Assembly: GCF_019670125.1 (NCBI RefSeq)
Contig: NZ_AP023033.1
Location: forward strand, 3,559,501 to 3,623,500
DNA length: 64,000 bases
Direction: 5' to 3'
Source of the DNA: Agarivorans aestuarii
Lineage (GTDB): Bacteria > Pseudomonadota > Gammaproteobacteria > Enterobacterales > Celerinatantimonadaceae
Under the pieces are notes generated by a model. The model was given only the letters and a program-made list of their open reading frames with translations. It did no database searches and was not told the DNA's origin. The first letter of the stretch is position 1; every line of letters begins with the position of its first letter. Both the position numbers and the translations under genes were made by a program. Positions 51,900 through 62,137 of this stretch are shown one piece after another.

Positions 51900-52637
51900 G
51901 TGTTACTCAAGCTTTTATCGTTAATTATTCTTAGTTTTATTGCTCTCAGTTCGATACTGTTTTTCTTTATCGCATGCATCATTTTTGTGCTCACAGCAGC
52001 CTTTGATAAGCGCCGACTATGGTTACACTACTTCACCTGCACATGGGCAAGCCTGTATTTAATCATAGTGCCTCATTGGCAAGTTCGGCGAATAGGCTTA
52101 CAACATATCGATAAAAAACAAGCTTATGTCATCGTATCCAATCATCAATCGGGATTAGATATTTTATTGTCTTTTGCCCTATTCATTCCCTTTAAGTGGG
52201 TCTCTAAAATAGAGATGTTTAAAGTGCCATTTGTTGGTTGGAACATGTGGCTTAATCAATACATTGGACTTAAACGCGGTGATAAACACAGCATCAAAGC
52301 CATGCTCCAGCAAGCGGAGAAACACCTTAAACAAGGTAGCTCGGTATATTTATTTCCTGAAGGAAGCCGCTCTGCCGACGGCAAGCTAAAACCTTTTAAA
52401 CTAGGTGCGTTTTCTTTAGCAAAACACGCCGAAGTAGCGATATTGCCCATTGCCATTCACGGCACTGCCGAAGCCTTACCTAAAAAAAGCTTACAGCTCA
52501 CAGGCCATCACCCTATTTACATTCAGGTGCTACCCGCTATATCGGCTCAGCAAGTGGCGCAAATGGATGAACAATCTTTGGCGTCACATACTCAGCAGAT
52601 AATCGCTAAAGCCTTAACGCAAACACCATCGACTTAG
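51900..52637 (+). CDS. 1-acyl-sn-glycerol-3-phosphate acyltransferase-type enzyme (PlsC family)
   Basis: A 245-residue membrane-bound acyltransferase. An N-terminal helix (1-30), then motif NHQSGLDILLS (HxxxxD), KWVSKIEMF, the acylglycerophosphate motif FPEGSRS and LPIAIHGT. It transfers an acyl chain from acyl-ACP or acyl-CoA to a lysophosphatidic acid, or to another lipid. Start is GTG with AAGGAG 5 nt upstream. PlsC often has several copies in marine bacteria, so the symbol is left blank. Followed by a PilZ gene 65 bp later. Confidence 0.88.
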   Translation: MLLKLLSLIILSFIALSSILFFFIACIIFVLTAAFDKRRLWLHYFTCTWASLYLIIVPHWQVRRIGLQHIDKKQAYVIVSNHQSGLDILLSFALFIPFKWVSKIEMFKVPFVGWNMWLNQYIGLKRGDKHSIKAMLQQAEKHLKQGSSVYLFPEGSRSADGKLKPFKLGAFSLAKHAEVAILPIAIHGTAEALPKKSLQLTGHHPIYIQVLPAISAQQVAQMDEQSLASHTQQIIAKALTQTPST

Positions 52638-52702
52638 CTGCAAAATTTGCTTATTTACGCTAGGCTTAGGCTAAAGCACCCCGAATAAACAGGAACCCTG
52701 AC

Positions 52703-53083
52703 ATGCACGAGCGTCGCCAATTTTTGCGAGTTCTTTTTGACCGCCCCGCCTACCTAAACCATGGGGAGCAATCTTGGTCATGCCAACTGTTGGATTTATC
52801 GTTACAAGGTGCCTTAGTGACCTTGCCAAATGACTGGGACGAAGAACTCACTCAGCTAACCTTAAGTTTTAGCTTGAGTGATGTTGCAGTTGAAGAACTG
52901 AGCATCACCATGGATGTAGAAGTAAAACACACACGCAATCAGCAAATCGGTTTACGTTGTTTGCACATTGATATCGAAAGCGCCAGCCACCTAAAACGAC
53001 TAATTGAGTTAAACCTAGGTGATGACGACTTATTGCATCGGGAGTTAGAGCACTTAGTTGACCAACAGCAAGAAGCGGATTAA
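52703..53083 (+). CDS. Small PilZ-domain c-di-GMP-binding protein
   Basis: A 126-residue protein made of a PilZ domain. The RxxxR motif lies at residues 5-9 (R5-QFL-R9 within ERRQFLRV) and DxSxxG in LLDLSLQGALVTL; both are needed for c-di-GMP binding and both are intact. The C-terminal helix (about 100-120) is acidic. No enzymatic domain, so it should act as a c-di-GMP effector that binds another protein. It is convergent with radA (4-bp overlap of the ends), and a second PilZ protein lies on the other side of radA. A hairpin spans both stop codons. Confidence 0.9.
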   Translation: MHERRQFLRVLFDRPAYLNHGEQSWSCQLLDLSLQGALVTLPNDWDEELTQLTLSFSLSDVAVEELSITMDVEVKHTRNQQIGLRCLHIDIESASHLKRLIELNLGDDDLLHRELEHLVDQQQEAD

Positions 53084-53092
53084 ACCGCTTCT
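53071..53092. terminator. Hairpin spanning the stop codons of the PilZ and radA genes
   Basis: AGAAGCGG/CCGCTTCT, an 8-bp stem with a 6-nt loop that contains both stop codons. T-runs are short on both strands; possible bidirectional terminator. Confidence 0.45.
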
Positions 53093-54441
53093 AAAGCTTC
53101 TGCCAATTTACTTACGGCAATCACCTCAAGCCCTGCTATTGCTTGCTTAGGTCGATTGCCCAAAGGCACTATAGCTCGCTTAAAGCCGTGTTTAGCGGCT
53201 TCGTTCAAACGTTCTTGGCCATTGCTCACTGGGCGTATCTCTCCCGATAAGCCTACTTCACCAAATACTACCAACTCTTGCGGCAATATTTGATTTCTAA
53301 AGCTAGAGACCATGGCCACCAATAAAGCTAAATCAGCGCCAGTTTCAGCAACCCGTACACCACCCACAACGTTGGTAAATACGTCTTGATCAGACATTTG
53401 CACACCAGCATGGCGATGCATTACCGCAAGCAGCATCGCCAAACGGTTTTGCTCTAGACCTACAGCTACTCGCCTAGGATTCGCCATTTGGCTGTAATCA
53501 ACCAATGCTTGGATCTCGACCAATAGTGGACGGGTACCTTCCCACACTACCATCACGACCGAGCCAGGCGCTGCTTCTTGTCCACGCGAAAGGAAAATGG
53601 CCGAAGGGTTAGACACTTCTCGCATGCCCTGTTCGGTCATAGCAAATACACCCAGCTCGTTAATCGCACCAAAACGGTTTTTGTTACCACGCAAAGTACG
53701 AAAGCGGCCATCGGCATCACCTTCTAGCATGATCGAACAATCAATACAGTGCTCCAGAACTTTAGGCCCAGCTAACGACCCGTCCTTAGTTACATGGCCC
53801 ACCATAAACATGGCTATATTATGTTGCTTGGCAAAACGAGTTAACCAAGCCGCACTTTCTCGCACTTGGCTAACACCACCTGGTGCTGATTGAATATCAG
53901 CTATGTGCATAACCTGAATAGAGTCAATCACCATCATCTTTGGTTTAACTTCCAAAGCCACCTGGCCAATTTGCTCAACGCTGGTTTCGGCCAGTAGCTT
54001 TAGCTTGTCTTTAGGCAAACCTAAGCGCTGCGCGCGCAAGGCGATTTGTTGTAGTGATTCCTCACCCGTTACGTAAAGTGTGTCCATGGTTTGCGCTAAG
54101 CCACACATGGTTTGCAACAACAAAGTACTTTTACCTGCGCCGGGGCTACCACCAATCAAAATGGCGCTACCAGGCACTACGCCGCCGCCTAATACTCGGT
54201 CAAATTCTTTAAAGCCTGTGGAAAACCGCGGGAGCTCGGCAAGGTCAATGCTCTCTAGGGTTTGGACTTTACCTGCGGTACTGCCGGCATAACCGGTGAA
54301 ACGATCATTGCGTGAAGGTGCAGCACTCAAACGTACTTCGCTTATGGTATTCCACGCTTTACATTCACCACACTGCCCCTGCCAACGAGGGAAATCTGCC
54401 CCACAGTCGTTACACACATAGGCCGTTTTCGCTTTTGCCAT
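53080..54441 (-). CDS. radA: DNA repair/recombination helicase-like protein RadA
   Basis: A 453-residue RadA. The N-terminal zinc finger reads CNDCGADFPRWQGQCGECKAWN in outline (CNDC and CGEC pairs), then the RecA-like core with Walker A GGSPGAGKST, Walker B MMVIDSIQ, the RadA-specific KNRFG motif (LRGNKNRFGA) and the C-terminal Lon-protease-like domain (HAGVQMSDQDVFTNVVGGVRV, VVFGEVGLSGEIRPV). It extends branched recombination intermediates and helps process stalled forks. E. coli also has radA beside serB. Here a long PilZ gene is inserted between them. Confidence 0.96.
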   Translation of the reverse strand: MAKAKTAYVCNDCGADFPRWQGQCGECKAWNTISEVRLSAAPSRNDRFTGYAGSTAGKVQTLESIDLAELPRFSTGFKEFDRVLGGGVVPGSAILIGGSPGAGKSTLLLQTMCGLAQTMDTLYVTGEESLQQIALRAQRLGLPKDKLKLLAETSVEQIGQVALEVKPKMMVIDSIQVMHIADIQSAPGGVSQVRESAAWLTRFAKQHNIAMFMVGHVTKDGSLAGPKVLEHCIDCSIMLEGDADGRFRTLRGNKNRFGAINELGVFAMTEQGMREVSNPSAIFLSRGQEAAPGSVVMVVWEGTRPLLVEIQALVDYSQMANPRRVAVGLEQNRLAMLLAVMHRHAGVQMSDQDVFTNVVGGVRVAETGADLALLVAMVSSFRNQILPQELVVFGEVGLSGEIRPVSNGQERLNEAAKHGFKRAIVPLGNRPKQAIAGLEVIAVSKLAEALEAV

Positions 54442-54598
54442 TAACCCTCCAAGCGGTCACATAATGCTAAAATAGTGTTAAAAGTACTTGCCTTGAATCT
54501 CTCTCAAGGCACAATCTTTGCTTTGATCTTGAAGATTGTAAAGATTGAGACAGAGTTTTGACAGTAAAACCAATGATTAAGGATTGATACCCAACAAC

Positions 54599-56998
54599 AT
54601 GTCGGAAAGCAAGCACTACGCCTTAATAGAACGATTACTACCAATATTGGGAAGCAGCGACTTTAACCAAGTATTTAAGCGCGCAACTCAAGACCTTCCT
54701 AATAATGAAAGTTTCTTGCTCAAAATGGAAATGAATCGTCTATCCGCGCCTTGCCAACGATTGGTAGATCTTCGAGGAAAAGTAGACGGCGAATGCCAAG
54801 AGTTTCACTACCAAGGTAAAACCCACTACCTCGATGACATCGCCATTAAGGTATTTAAACAGCAGCTCAAACTCTATAACCAACAATACACACTAGGCAT
54901 ATACGAGAAACTGCAAACCACCGAGAACAACTTCAAGGTGATGCAGAAGAAAAATATTAGCCCGCAAGAAGCCGCTGCACGGCGCCCCAAAAATATCATC
55001 GCTCGCGCTGTACGTTTAGGCCACTATATCGGCAGAAGTGAAGAGCGCATGCACCTCACTGCACCACTGCGAATGGCCGGTGTAGACGGTGCTCTATTTG
55101 ATGCCAAAACCTCAAACATGTCGGTATCAGGCCTACGCGCTAAGGTAGATAGCCAACGAGAGTTTTCGGTGAATGAGCACTATTTTGTTTACTTTACCGG
55201 CTTAGAAAAAGAGTTTGTAAACCGTGTATTAAGCGCTGGCACCGAATACAAAGTGGTGGGAATTGACCGTAAAGGTCAACAGCAGTGGGTAAGAATGGTT
55301 GTGGTTGACCCAAGTGAAGAGTTTAATAACTTCTTCAAAAACTTTTTACGCTCCTATCGCGGGCGTTACAAAGTAGACGTCGACAACATTACGGCAGCAG
55401 TTATCACAAAAGGCTATGAACAATACTTAATGCCGCGCTTAAGCAGCGTGCCTTTGTATTTTAGCGGTCAAACACCTGCTAGCCTGCGTTATGCCTTAGC
55501 CACGCAGAATAATCTCGATTTGCTGTCTTATTGGCGCGATGAGACTAACCATAGCCACTTGTCTCAGCTGTTTCATCCACCAAGGATGATGCGCTACCAA
55601 GCCTTGAGTAATGGTGAAAGCCTGATCTATTGCTTTACCCATACCGCTAACAACCGCTTATTTTTCTACTCAGCCAGTAGCGAAGAACTGGCCGAACACC
55701 CAGAATTACGTGAACTCTATTTTGCCTTTGGCTGCCGTAAACCCAGCTGGAAAGTATTCAAGTTTCAATACCAAGCTGCGCAAGCCAGCGATGCAGAGGT
55801 AAGCTCTCCTTTACCCAAAAAAGATTCGCCAATTGAACGAGAGCGTGTCGCCAAAGCTTTAGATGGATTAAGCATGGTCGGCTTGTTAAGTGATGTCACC
55901 AACCAACATATCGATGAAAGCTACCAGCAAAATTACCCCTTGGACGGTAATCCCAACAAGCTGTCGCTGTTTAACCAGAGCAAGCAGCCAATCAGCAAGT
56001 TTGAGCAGGTAAATTACAAGTATTTGCAGCTGCGTAAAGAAAATCGCTACCAATACCGCTCTTTGATAGAAGTAGAGCATCAAGGCAGCAATGAGACCGG
56101 CTGGATCAGTGATTTTTCGATTAGCGGAATGAAGATAGAAGTAGAAACGCCGCTAGAGTATAGCGTTGGCGATGCGGTGTATTTAGCACTTCCGCAGTTT
56201 CAAAAACTGGTTAAAAGTTTCGAGTTGTCAAACCTGGCTTACGAAGTGACAAACTGCAATAACAGCCATACCATTTACAACTTAAAAGTGCTTGAAGTAA
56301 AAGGTCAGCAGCATCAAGGCAGTGGCTTCTTCAAACAGCTTATCGATAATAATTTGGATAAACTGCCCACACTTCCCGAAGGAAAAGCCATTGCTGGTTT
56401 ATCTGACGCGCTACGACAAATTTTCTGTGCGCCGCTATTTTGCCGTGCCATGTTCATTCATAAAGTGCCTGGCGCCTTAGAGGTTAAGTGTGTGAATTAC
56501 GGCACCTTTGCCCAGGCAAGCGATAACTGGTTAAACATTGATAGCAGTGCCCATACTGCCGACTTAAGTAAGTTTCTAGCCAGCGAAAACCTCGCGTCAT
56601 TTCTCGCCACTCAATTGCGTAGTCATGCGCCTAGCGATAACCCAGAACACATTGAAGTAATTACCGTAACGGCTAGAAAGAACGACAAGTTATTATCGGT
56701 GCGCTGTAGCGCTAACTTTTCTTCGGTGCAGCAATTACGAGAATTTGTTAGCCTAAGTTTAGGCCGAGGTAAGGTGCATGCCTTCAACCTGCAGCTATCA
56801 CGGGTTGGCCGACCAGATACCGAATACATTCAACGCGAACTCGATTACATTAGCCATTATGCGATTCACCGCGCTAAGCAGTTAGAAGACGAGCTGTGGA
56901 GTGTTGCAGGGGTAATTGAAGTAACAGACGTAACTGAAGAGTTGATGCAGCGCTTTAACTTAAGCACTGCACCCCAGCCACTAAAACTAAGCCGCTAG
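54599..56998 (+). CDS. Long protein with two PilZ domains
   Basis: A protein of about 799 residues. The first PilZ domain lies at about residues 145-250: RSEER (RxxxR) followed by TSNMSVSGLRAKV (NxSxxG). The second is at about 480-590: RKENR (RxxxR) and ISDFSISGMKIEV (DxSxxG). Both have the full set for c-di-GMP binding. The rest, including the C-terminal 220 residues (IFCAPLFCRAMFIHKVPG, REFVSLSLGRGKVHAFNLQ), has no known domain or membrane segment. Vibrios have a similar long PilZ gene in the same radA-serB interval (recalled, not searched). The exact start is unsure: TTG at 54584 sits right after AAGGA, while ATG at 54599 is 15 nt from it. It converges on serB, overlapping by 12 bp. Confidence 0.85.
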   Translation: MSESKHYALIERLLPILGSSDFNQVFKRATQDLPNNESFLLKMEMNRLSAPCQRLVDLRGKVDGECQEFHYQGKTHYLDDIAIKVFKQQLKLYNQQYTLGIYEKLQTTENNFKVMQKKNISPQEAAARRPKNIIARAVRLGHYIGRSEERMHLTAPLRMAGVDGALFDAKTSNMSVSGLRAKVDSQREFSVNEHYFVYFTGLEKEFVNRVLSAGTEYKVVGIDRKGQQQWVRMVVVDPSEEFNNFFKNFLRSYRGRYKVDVDNITAAVITKGYEQYLMPRLSSVPLYFSGQTPASLRYALATQNNLDLLSYWRDETNHSHLSQLFHPPRMMRYQALSNGESLIYCFTHTANNRLFFYSASSEELAEHPELRELYFAFGCRKPSWKVFKFQYQAAQASDAEVSSPLPKKDSPIERERVAKALDGLSMVGLLSDVTNQHIDESYQQNYPLDGNPNKLSLFNQSKQPISKFEQVNYKYLQLRKENRYQYRSLIEVEHQGSNETGWISDFSISGMKIEVETPLEYSVGDAVYLALPQFQKLVKSFELSNLAYEVTNCNNSHTIYNLKVLEVKGQQHQGSGFFKQLIDNNLDKLPTLPEGKAIAGLSDALRQIFCAPLFCRAMFIHKVPGALEVKCVNYGTFAQASDNWLNIDSSAHTADLSKFLASENLASFLATQLRSHAPSDNPEHIEVITVTARKNDKLLSVRCSANFSSVQQLREFVSLSLGRGKVHAFNLQLSRVGRPDTEYIQRELDYISHYAIHRAKQLEDELWSVAGVIEVTDVTEELMQRFNLSTAPQPLKLSR

Positions 56999-57985
56999 CA
57001 TTTTAGCGGCGCGAAGAATACACACCGCGCCGTCTAAATCACTGTGTTTAATCGACATCTGCGCTTGCTGCTGCACCAGCGGTTTAGCATGAATAGCCAC
57101 CCCAAAATCAGCCGCTGCTAGCATTTTAAGATCGTTTGCTCCATCACCAATCGCCATAGTTTGGCTGGCAGAATACTGCTGTTTAAGCTGCAGCAAAATA
57201 TCAGCTTTTGCTTGGGCATCAACCACCGGGCCTAAAACTTGGCCGGTTAAGGTTTCATTCTCAATCTCTAGAACATTGGCTTGCACATGGTCAAAACCTA
57301 AGTCTTGCTGCAAACGCTCAGCGAAATAAGTGAAGCCCCCTGAGGCAATCGCTACTTTCCAGCCAGCAGAGTGGATGGTGTCAATTAAACACTGCAAGCC
57401 AGGCATCAGCGGCATATTATCGGCAACCTGCTTTAAGATGCTTTGTGGCGCATCTTTTAACAGCGCCACTCGGCTACGCAGGCTTTGCTCAAAGTCTAAC
57501 TCGCCTCGCATTGCCGCTGCTGTAACAGCGCTCACTTGTTCGCCAATATCGGCCAATACCGCAATCTCATCAATACACTCAATTTGAATGGTAGTGGAAT
57601 CCATATCCATCAATACCACGCCTGGTTGGCTTAGGTCAGGTAGCTTATCTAGTACTACCAAATCAAAATTAAACTCAAGCCCCGCTAGCTTATCCTTACA
57701 CCATTGGCTATCTGCTTGGCTTTGCAGCAATACACAAATATTGCCCGCTTCTGGCATTAGCCCGCAAAAGTTCAAGGCCGTTGATTCATCAACTAAAGGA
57801 CGCAACACAGCAAAGTCTGGTATCAGTAGTTCTTTGGCCCAAACCAAGATATAGGCACCGGTTAAAGCTTCTCGAGTTTCAACCAATCCTTGTTCAGGAC
57901 AAACACGGTAGGGAAACTGCTTTAAAGCCACAGACCATTGGCTTAAAGATTGCGGTAAGCTTTCAAGACTATGTGGAGATTGCAA
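56987..57985 (-). CDS. serB: Phosphoserine phosphatase (SerB)
   Basis: A 332-residue HAD phosphatase making L-serine from O-phospho-L-serine. The C-terminal 200 residues have motif I LMDMDSTTIQIECIDEIA (DMDST), motif II IASGGFTYF, motif III Lys in DAQAKADIL and motif IV IGDGANDLKML. An N-terminal domain of about 105 residues precedes it, longer than the ACT-like part in other SerB proteins, as in E. coli. The start is TTG with AAGGA about 7 nt upstream; no ATG is found in the region. It is divergent from ytjB and overlaps the long PilZ gene at the ends. Confidence 0.95.
   Translation of the reverse strand: MQSPHSLESLPQSLSQWSVALKQFPYRVCPEQGLVETREALTGAYILVWAKELLIPDFAVLRPLVDESTALNFCGLMPEAGNICVLLQSQADSQWCKDKLAGLEFNFDLVVLDKLPDLSQPGVVLMDMDSTTIQIECIDEIAVLADIGEQVSAVTAAAMRGELDFEQSLRSRVALLKDAPQSILKQVADNMPLMPGLQCLIDTIHSAGWKVAIASGGFTYFAERLQQDLGFDHVQANVLEIENETLTGQVLGPVVDAQAKADILLQLKQQYSASQTMAIGDGANDLKMLAAADFGVAIHAKPLVQQQAQMSIKHSDLDGAVCILRAAKMLAA
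56991..57010. terminator. Hairpin at the overlap of the PilZ and serB ends
   Basis: GCCGCTA/TAGCGGC, a 7-bp stem with a 6-nt loop that includes the stop codon of the PilZ gene and lies inside the serB end. No strong T-run. A possible shared terminator. Confidence 0.4.
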
Positions 57986-58088
57986 AACGAGATCCTTGTT
58001 TCTAAAAATTGCGGCGCATCAAGATAGCGTATTGCTTTTTGGTTTGGCAAGCACCTACAATGGCTTTAAGCATAAAAAAGAGGTTCGT

Positions 58089-58784
58089 GTGGCCAAATCT
58101 GCAGTAAGACGCTATCGAATTATTCAATTCACCCAATTGCTTCTCGCCATTGCGTGTTGTGTTTGGGTACTTTATTACTATGTGACCCTAAAGCACAATG
58201 GTGAGCAATTAATTGAAAATCAAACCGAGAAGCTGGCTCGCTCTCTTACCTCGTTAGCTGCCTTAAATGCCGCAGGTTATATTGGTGAAAATAGCCAAGA
58301 TGAGCTGAGCGAATTGGTTAATGCCTTAGTCAAAGAACATTTTGTAAAAGATGCCACCATCTATGACCATCAAGGTTTGCGTTTAGCCGAATCGCAGCAA
58401 GCCTTACCGCTTTCACAGCTGTTACCTTTAGCAGGTCAAAGCCATACTCCATTAGAAGGCTTAGGTCGCAGACCTTACATTGCAGAAATTCGTGGGGAAA
58501 AGGGTCAAACCCTTGGGTACTTGCGGATTACCTTAGAACATACCACTTTGCTTGCCGAGGCCAATACTTACATTACCAATGGCCAATCAAAGATCATGAT
58601 CATGTTTTTGATGTCGATAAGCATTGGTTTTTTGTTAACACGGGTACTGTCGAGAAAACGCCATTTAGCCACCTTATTTAACATCAATAAGCGGGCTCAG
58701 CGAAAAGAAGCGAAAAAGGCCAAGAAACTTCTAGCAGACATTGCTGCTAGAAGCGATAACACTAAAGATAAAAGTCCAGCTTAA
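58089..58784 (+). CDS. ytjB: AhpA/YtjB (Smp) family membrane protein
   Basis: A 231-residue inner-membrane protein: basic N terminus, one membrane segment (about 16-35), a periplasmic domain of about 130 residues with [15 protein letters not shown] and [20 protein letters not shown], a second segment (about 175-195) and a Lys-rich tail (about 205-231). This is the Smp/YtjB family found beside serB. A longer frame begins at 57996, but the GTG at 58089 has AGAGG 5 nt upstream and starts MAKSAVRRY like homologues. Its 3' coding end carries a hairpin that ends deoD transcription from the other strand. Function unknown. Confidence 0.82.
   Translation: MAKSAVRRYRIIQFTQLLLAIACCVWVLYYYVTLKHNGEQLIENQTEKLARSLTSLAALNAAGYIGENSQDELSELVNALVKEHFVKDATIYDHQGLRLAESQQALPLSQLLPLAGQSHTPLEGLGRRPYIAEIRGEKGQTLGYLRITLEHTTLLAEANTYITNGQSKIMIMFLMSISIGFLLTRVLSRKRHLATLFNINKRAQRKEAKKAKKLLADIAARSDNTKDKSPA
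58728..58753 (-). terminator. Terminator of deoD encoded inside the ytjB 3' coding end
   Basis: On the minus strand a perfect 10-bp stem (CTTCTAGCAG/CTGCTAGAAG) with a 6-nt loop is followed by TTTCTT. It begins 28 nt after the deoD stop codon and lies within the ytjB frame. Confidence 0.6.
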
Positions 58785-59485
58785 AGCAGCGACTCCAGCG
58801 TTAGAGTGATCATCTCGTTAAAGGTAGTTTGACGCTCTTCTGCGGTAGTTTGCTCACCACTGCGAATATGGTCAGAAATGGTTACAACACACAAAGCAGC
58901 TTTACCACACTCAGCAGCTACGCCGTATAAACCCGCGGCTTCCATTTCTACCGCATAAACATTGTGTTTTTCCATTACGTCGAACATATCAGGCTCTGGC
59001 GAGTAGAAAAGATCGGCAGAGAAGATGTTACCTACTTTAGCGTCAACGCCTTGTGCTTTAGCGCTATCTACCGCAGCACGTAATAAGTCATAGTTAGCAA
59101 TAGCGGCAAAGTCGTGACCTTTAAAACGGCTACGGTTTACTTTTGAGTCGGTACAGGCGCCCATTGCAATTACCACATCACGTAGTTTGATGTCGTTGCT
59201 TACAGCACCGGCACTACCTACACGGATAATGTTCTCAACACCGTATTGGGTGTACAGCTCATGAGCGTAAATAGAACAGCTTGGAATACCCATGCCTGAA
59301 CCCATTACCGATACACGCTTACCTTTATATGTACCGGTGTAACCTAGCATGTTACGCACGCCAGTTACTTCAACTACGTCTTCTAAAAATGTCTCTGCAA
59401 TGTGTTTTGCACGCAAGGGATCACCCGGCATTAATACGGTTTCGGCAAAATCACCTGGTGCTGCATTGATATGTGGGGTTGCCAT
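58781..59485 (-). CDS. deoD: Purine nucleoside phosphorylase DeoD
   Basis: A 234-residue hexameric low-molecular-weight purine nucleoside phosphorylase: [49 protein letters not shown], the active-site block [16 protein letters not shown] and TISDHI. It splits (deoxy)inosine, guanosine and adenosine with phosphate. Last gene of the deo cluster, 58 bp after deoB and facing ytjB; its transcript probably ends in the ytjB-internal hairpin. Confidence 0.96.
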   Translation of the reverse strand: MATPHINAAPGDFAETVLMPGDPLRAKHIAETFLEDVVEVTGVRNMLGYTGTYKGKRVSVMGSGMGIPSCSIYAHELYTQYGVENIIRVGSAGAVSNDIKLRDVVIAMGACTDSKVNRSRFKGHDFAAIANYDLLRAAVDSAKAQGVDAKVGNIFSADLFYSPEPDMFDVMEKHNVYAVEMEAAGLYGVAAECGKAALCVVTISDHIRSGEQTTAEERQTTFNEMITLTLESLL

Positions 59486-59543
59486 ATAGTCTCCTAATTA
59501 AGTTTGTTCCAAGCAGCTAGCAACTTGCTGCTGCTCGTCATTG

Positions 59544-60764
59544 TTATTCTTGTAAAAAGCTAGTGCCGTACTCTAAAGCAGGCAGTTTCATGTAATCGGC
59601 GATGGTTTGGCCAATGTCGGCAAAGGTATCGCGTTTACCAACATTTTTAGCGGGTAAATTTTTGCCGTAGAAAATGACAGGAATATGTTCACGAGTATGA
59701 TCACTGCCCGGCCAGGTTGGGTCACAACCGTGGTCTGCGGTAAGAATCACGATATCGTCCTCGCTAAGCTTATCCAGCAATTCAGGTAAACGTTTATCGA
59801 AGTATTCCAGTGCAGCAGCATAACCTGGTACATCACGACGATGCCCATATGCTGAGTCAAAATCGACAAAGTTAGTGAAGATGATGCTGTTGTCTACTTG
59901 GCGATCCATTTCACTCAAAGTTAAATCAAACAAGCCTTCTAGGCCGGTAGCCTTTACCTTGCGAGTAATACCTTGCTGGGCATAAATATCGGCAATTTTA
60001 CCAATGCTCACTACCTCACCGCCAGCTTCTGCCATGCGGTCTAACAAGGTGGGCGCAGGCGGTAATACCGATAAATCTCTGCGGTTACCGGTGCGAGCGA
60101 ATTCTTTTGCGCTGTTGCCAACAAATGGACGCGCAATCACTCGGCCAATGTTGTAAGGGTCCACTAGCTCACGAGCAATTTCACACAGCTTAAGCAAACG
60201 CTCTAAACCAAATGTTTCTTCATGAGCGGCGATTTGAAATACGCTGTCGGCAGAGGTGTAAAAAATCGGCTTACCGCTAGCCATATGTTCTTCACCCAAA
60301 CGCTCCAGCACTTCGGTGCCTGAAGCATGGCAATTACCAAGGTAGCCCGGTAAATCAGCACGCTTAACTAACTCGTCAAGCAAGCTTTGCGGGAAGCTAT
60401 TTTCAGGCTCGCTAAAGTAGCCCCAATCAAACAATACTGGTACGCCAGCAATTTCCCAGTGACCACTTGGCGTGTCTTTACCGCTAGACATTTCGGCGGC
60501 ATAACCATAGTTGCCAATAGGCTGAACCTGAGCGTCTAATCCTGGCGGAAATACTCCACCACTTTCGCCGCAGGCATGGCCTAAACCTAATCGATTTAGA
60601 TTAGGAATTGTTAACGGGCCACTACGGCCTTTATCGGCATTTCCTTGGGCACATTGCTCGGCAATGTGCAGCATGGTATTAGCACCTTGATCGCCAAACT
60701 TTTCGGCATCATCACTGGCACCAATGCCAAAGGAATCTAGCATTAATATAATTGCACGTTTCAT
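59544..60764 (-). CDS. deoB: Phosphopentomutase DeoB
   Basis: A 406-residue manganese enzyme interconverting (deoxy)ribose 1- and 5-phosphates. First block [20 protein letters not shown] with the metal Asp; other ligands in [12 protein letters not shown] (active-site Thr), [16 protein letters not shown], and [29 protein letters not shown] lies 7 nt before the ATG at 60764; the longer start at 60788 is rejected. Placed between deoA (11 bp before) and deoD, its product feeds deoC. Confidence 0.96.
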   Translation of the reverse strand: MKRAIILMLDSFGIGASDDAEKFGDQGANTMLHIAEQCAQGNADKGRSGPLTIPNLNRLGLGHACGESGGVFPPGLDAQVQPIGNYGYAAEMSSGKDTPSGHWEIAGVPVLFDWGYFSEPENSFPQSLLDELVKRADLPGYLGNCHASGTEVLERLGEEHMASGKPIFYTSADSVFQIAAHEETFGLERLLKLCEIARELVDPYNIGRVIARPFVGNSAKEFARTGNRRDLSVLPPAPTLLDRMAEAGGEVVSIGKIADIYAQQGITRKVKATGLEGLFDLTLSEMDRQVDNSIIFTNFVDFDSAYGHRRDVPGYAAALEYFDKRLPELLDKLSEDDIVILTADHGCDPTWPGSDHTREHIPVIFYGKNLPAKNVGKRDTFADIGQTIADYMKLPALEYGTSFLQE

Positions 60765-60774
60765 AGGGGTCTCC

Positions 60775-62106
60775 TTAACAAGGACCAATACGCTGATAAA
60801 CAGGGTTTACATCGGCCTGCGCTGAGCTAGGTTCGTCGAGTTTAATCGCCTGTTGAATTTGTTTTGCCGCCGCTTGCCAAGCGTCTTCGTCGTTGGCATG
60901 CAGCATCAACAAGTTTTGTCCCTTGTCTACCACATCGCCTAACTCTACTAGTTCACTAATGCCTACGCTGTGATCAATGGCGGCTCCCGGCACACTTCTG
61001 CCGCCACCCAAGCCTACTACCGCCATGCCCAACTCTCGGCAATCTAGTTGCTTAACCATGCCACTTTGTTTTGCGGCTACTGGCTTCACAACCTTGGCTT
61101 GAGGCAGGTAATGTTCGCTGCGTTCAACAAAATCACTTGGCCCACCTAAAGCACTCACCATTTTGGCAAAACGCTCTAAAGCTGCACCAGAGCTAATGCT
61201 TGCGGCAAGTTTATCCTCGGCCTCTTGTTGAGAGCTGGCTAAACCGCTAGATAACAACATTTCACTAGCTAAAGCCCTTGTTACCTGATGTAAGCGATGC
61301 GCTGAAGTATCGCCTTTTAAATAACGTAGGGTTTCAGCAATTTCTACCGCGTTACCTGCGCTGGGCGCTAAAGGCTGGTTCATATCGGTTAGCAAGGCAC
61401 AGCATTTAACTCCCGCAGCATTAGCCACTTCTACAATGCTTTCGGCCAAGGCTTTCGATTGAGCAAAGTTAGGCATAAATGCGCCACTACCAGCTTTTAC
61501 ATCCATCACTAACGCTTCTAGGCCCGAGGCAAGTTTTTTGCTCAAGATAGAAGCTGTAATCAAGGGAATAGACTCTACCGTGGCGGTCACATCACGAATG
61601 CCATATAAGCGTTTGTCGGCCGGAGCCAACTCTCCGGTTTGGCCAATAATCGCAATACCCACATCCTTCACAATGCTTTCAAACTGCTGCGATGTGGGGC
61701 TGATAGAGTAATTAGGAATAGCTTCTAATTTGTCTAAGGTACCGCCAGTGTGGCCTAATCCACGCCCCGAAATCATCGGAACATGGCCACCACATGCAGC
61801 GACCATTGGCCCCAAGAGTAACGACGTTAAATCACCCACACCACCAGTAGAGTGTTTATCCACTACAGGCCCAGGCAGATTAAGATGATCCCAGTTAAGC
61901 ACTTGCCCTGAATCACGCATTGCACAGGTAAGCGCGGTAGCCTCGGTACCATTCATACTGTTGAAGTAAACCGCCATGGCAAATGCGCCAATTTGGCTAT
62001 CACTTAGTTGGCCGTTGGTAATACCGTCAACCATAAACTGGATTTCTTCTAGCGACAGCGCTTGGCCATCGCGTTTACGTCGAATAATTTCTTGGGGTAA
62101 CAACAT
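60775..62106 (-). CDS. deoA: Thymidine phosphorylase DeoA
   Basis: A 443-residue enzyme converting thymidine and phosphate to thymine and 2-deoxyribose 1-phosphate. Characteristic blocks are the phosphate site [25 protein letters not shown] and [20 protein letters not shown], plus [14 protein letters not shown] (both given here only to mark identity). Two ATGs lie close together (62112 and 62106); AAGGA with 6-nt spacing favours 62106, giving [14 protein letters not shown] as in E. coli. deoB begins 10 bp after its stop. Second enzyme of the deo operon. Confidence 0.96.
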   Translation of the reverse strand: MLLPQEIIRRKRDGQALSLEEIQFMVDGITNGQLSDSQIGAFAMAVYFNSMNGTEATALTCAMRDSGQVLNWDHLNLPGPVVDKHSTGGVGDLTSLLLGPMVAACGGHVPMISGRGLGHTGGTLDKLEAIPNYSISPTSQQFESIVKDVGIAIIGQTGELAPADKRLYGIRDVTATVESIPLITASILSKKLASGLEALVMDVKAGSGAFMPNFAQSKALAESIVEVANAAGVKCCALLTDMNQPLAPSAGNAVEIAETLRYLKGDTSAHRLHQVTRALASEMLLSSGLASSQQEAEDKLAASISSGAALERFAKMVSALGGPSDFVERSEHYLPQAKVVKPVAAKQSGMVKQLDCRELGMAVVGLGGGRSVPGAAIDHSVGISELVELGDVVDKGQNLLMLHANDEDAWQAAAKQIQQAIKLDEPSSAQADVNPVYQRIGPC

Positions 62107-62137
62107 GAGCATTCCTTAACTCTTATCGAAGAATTAA

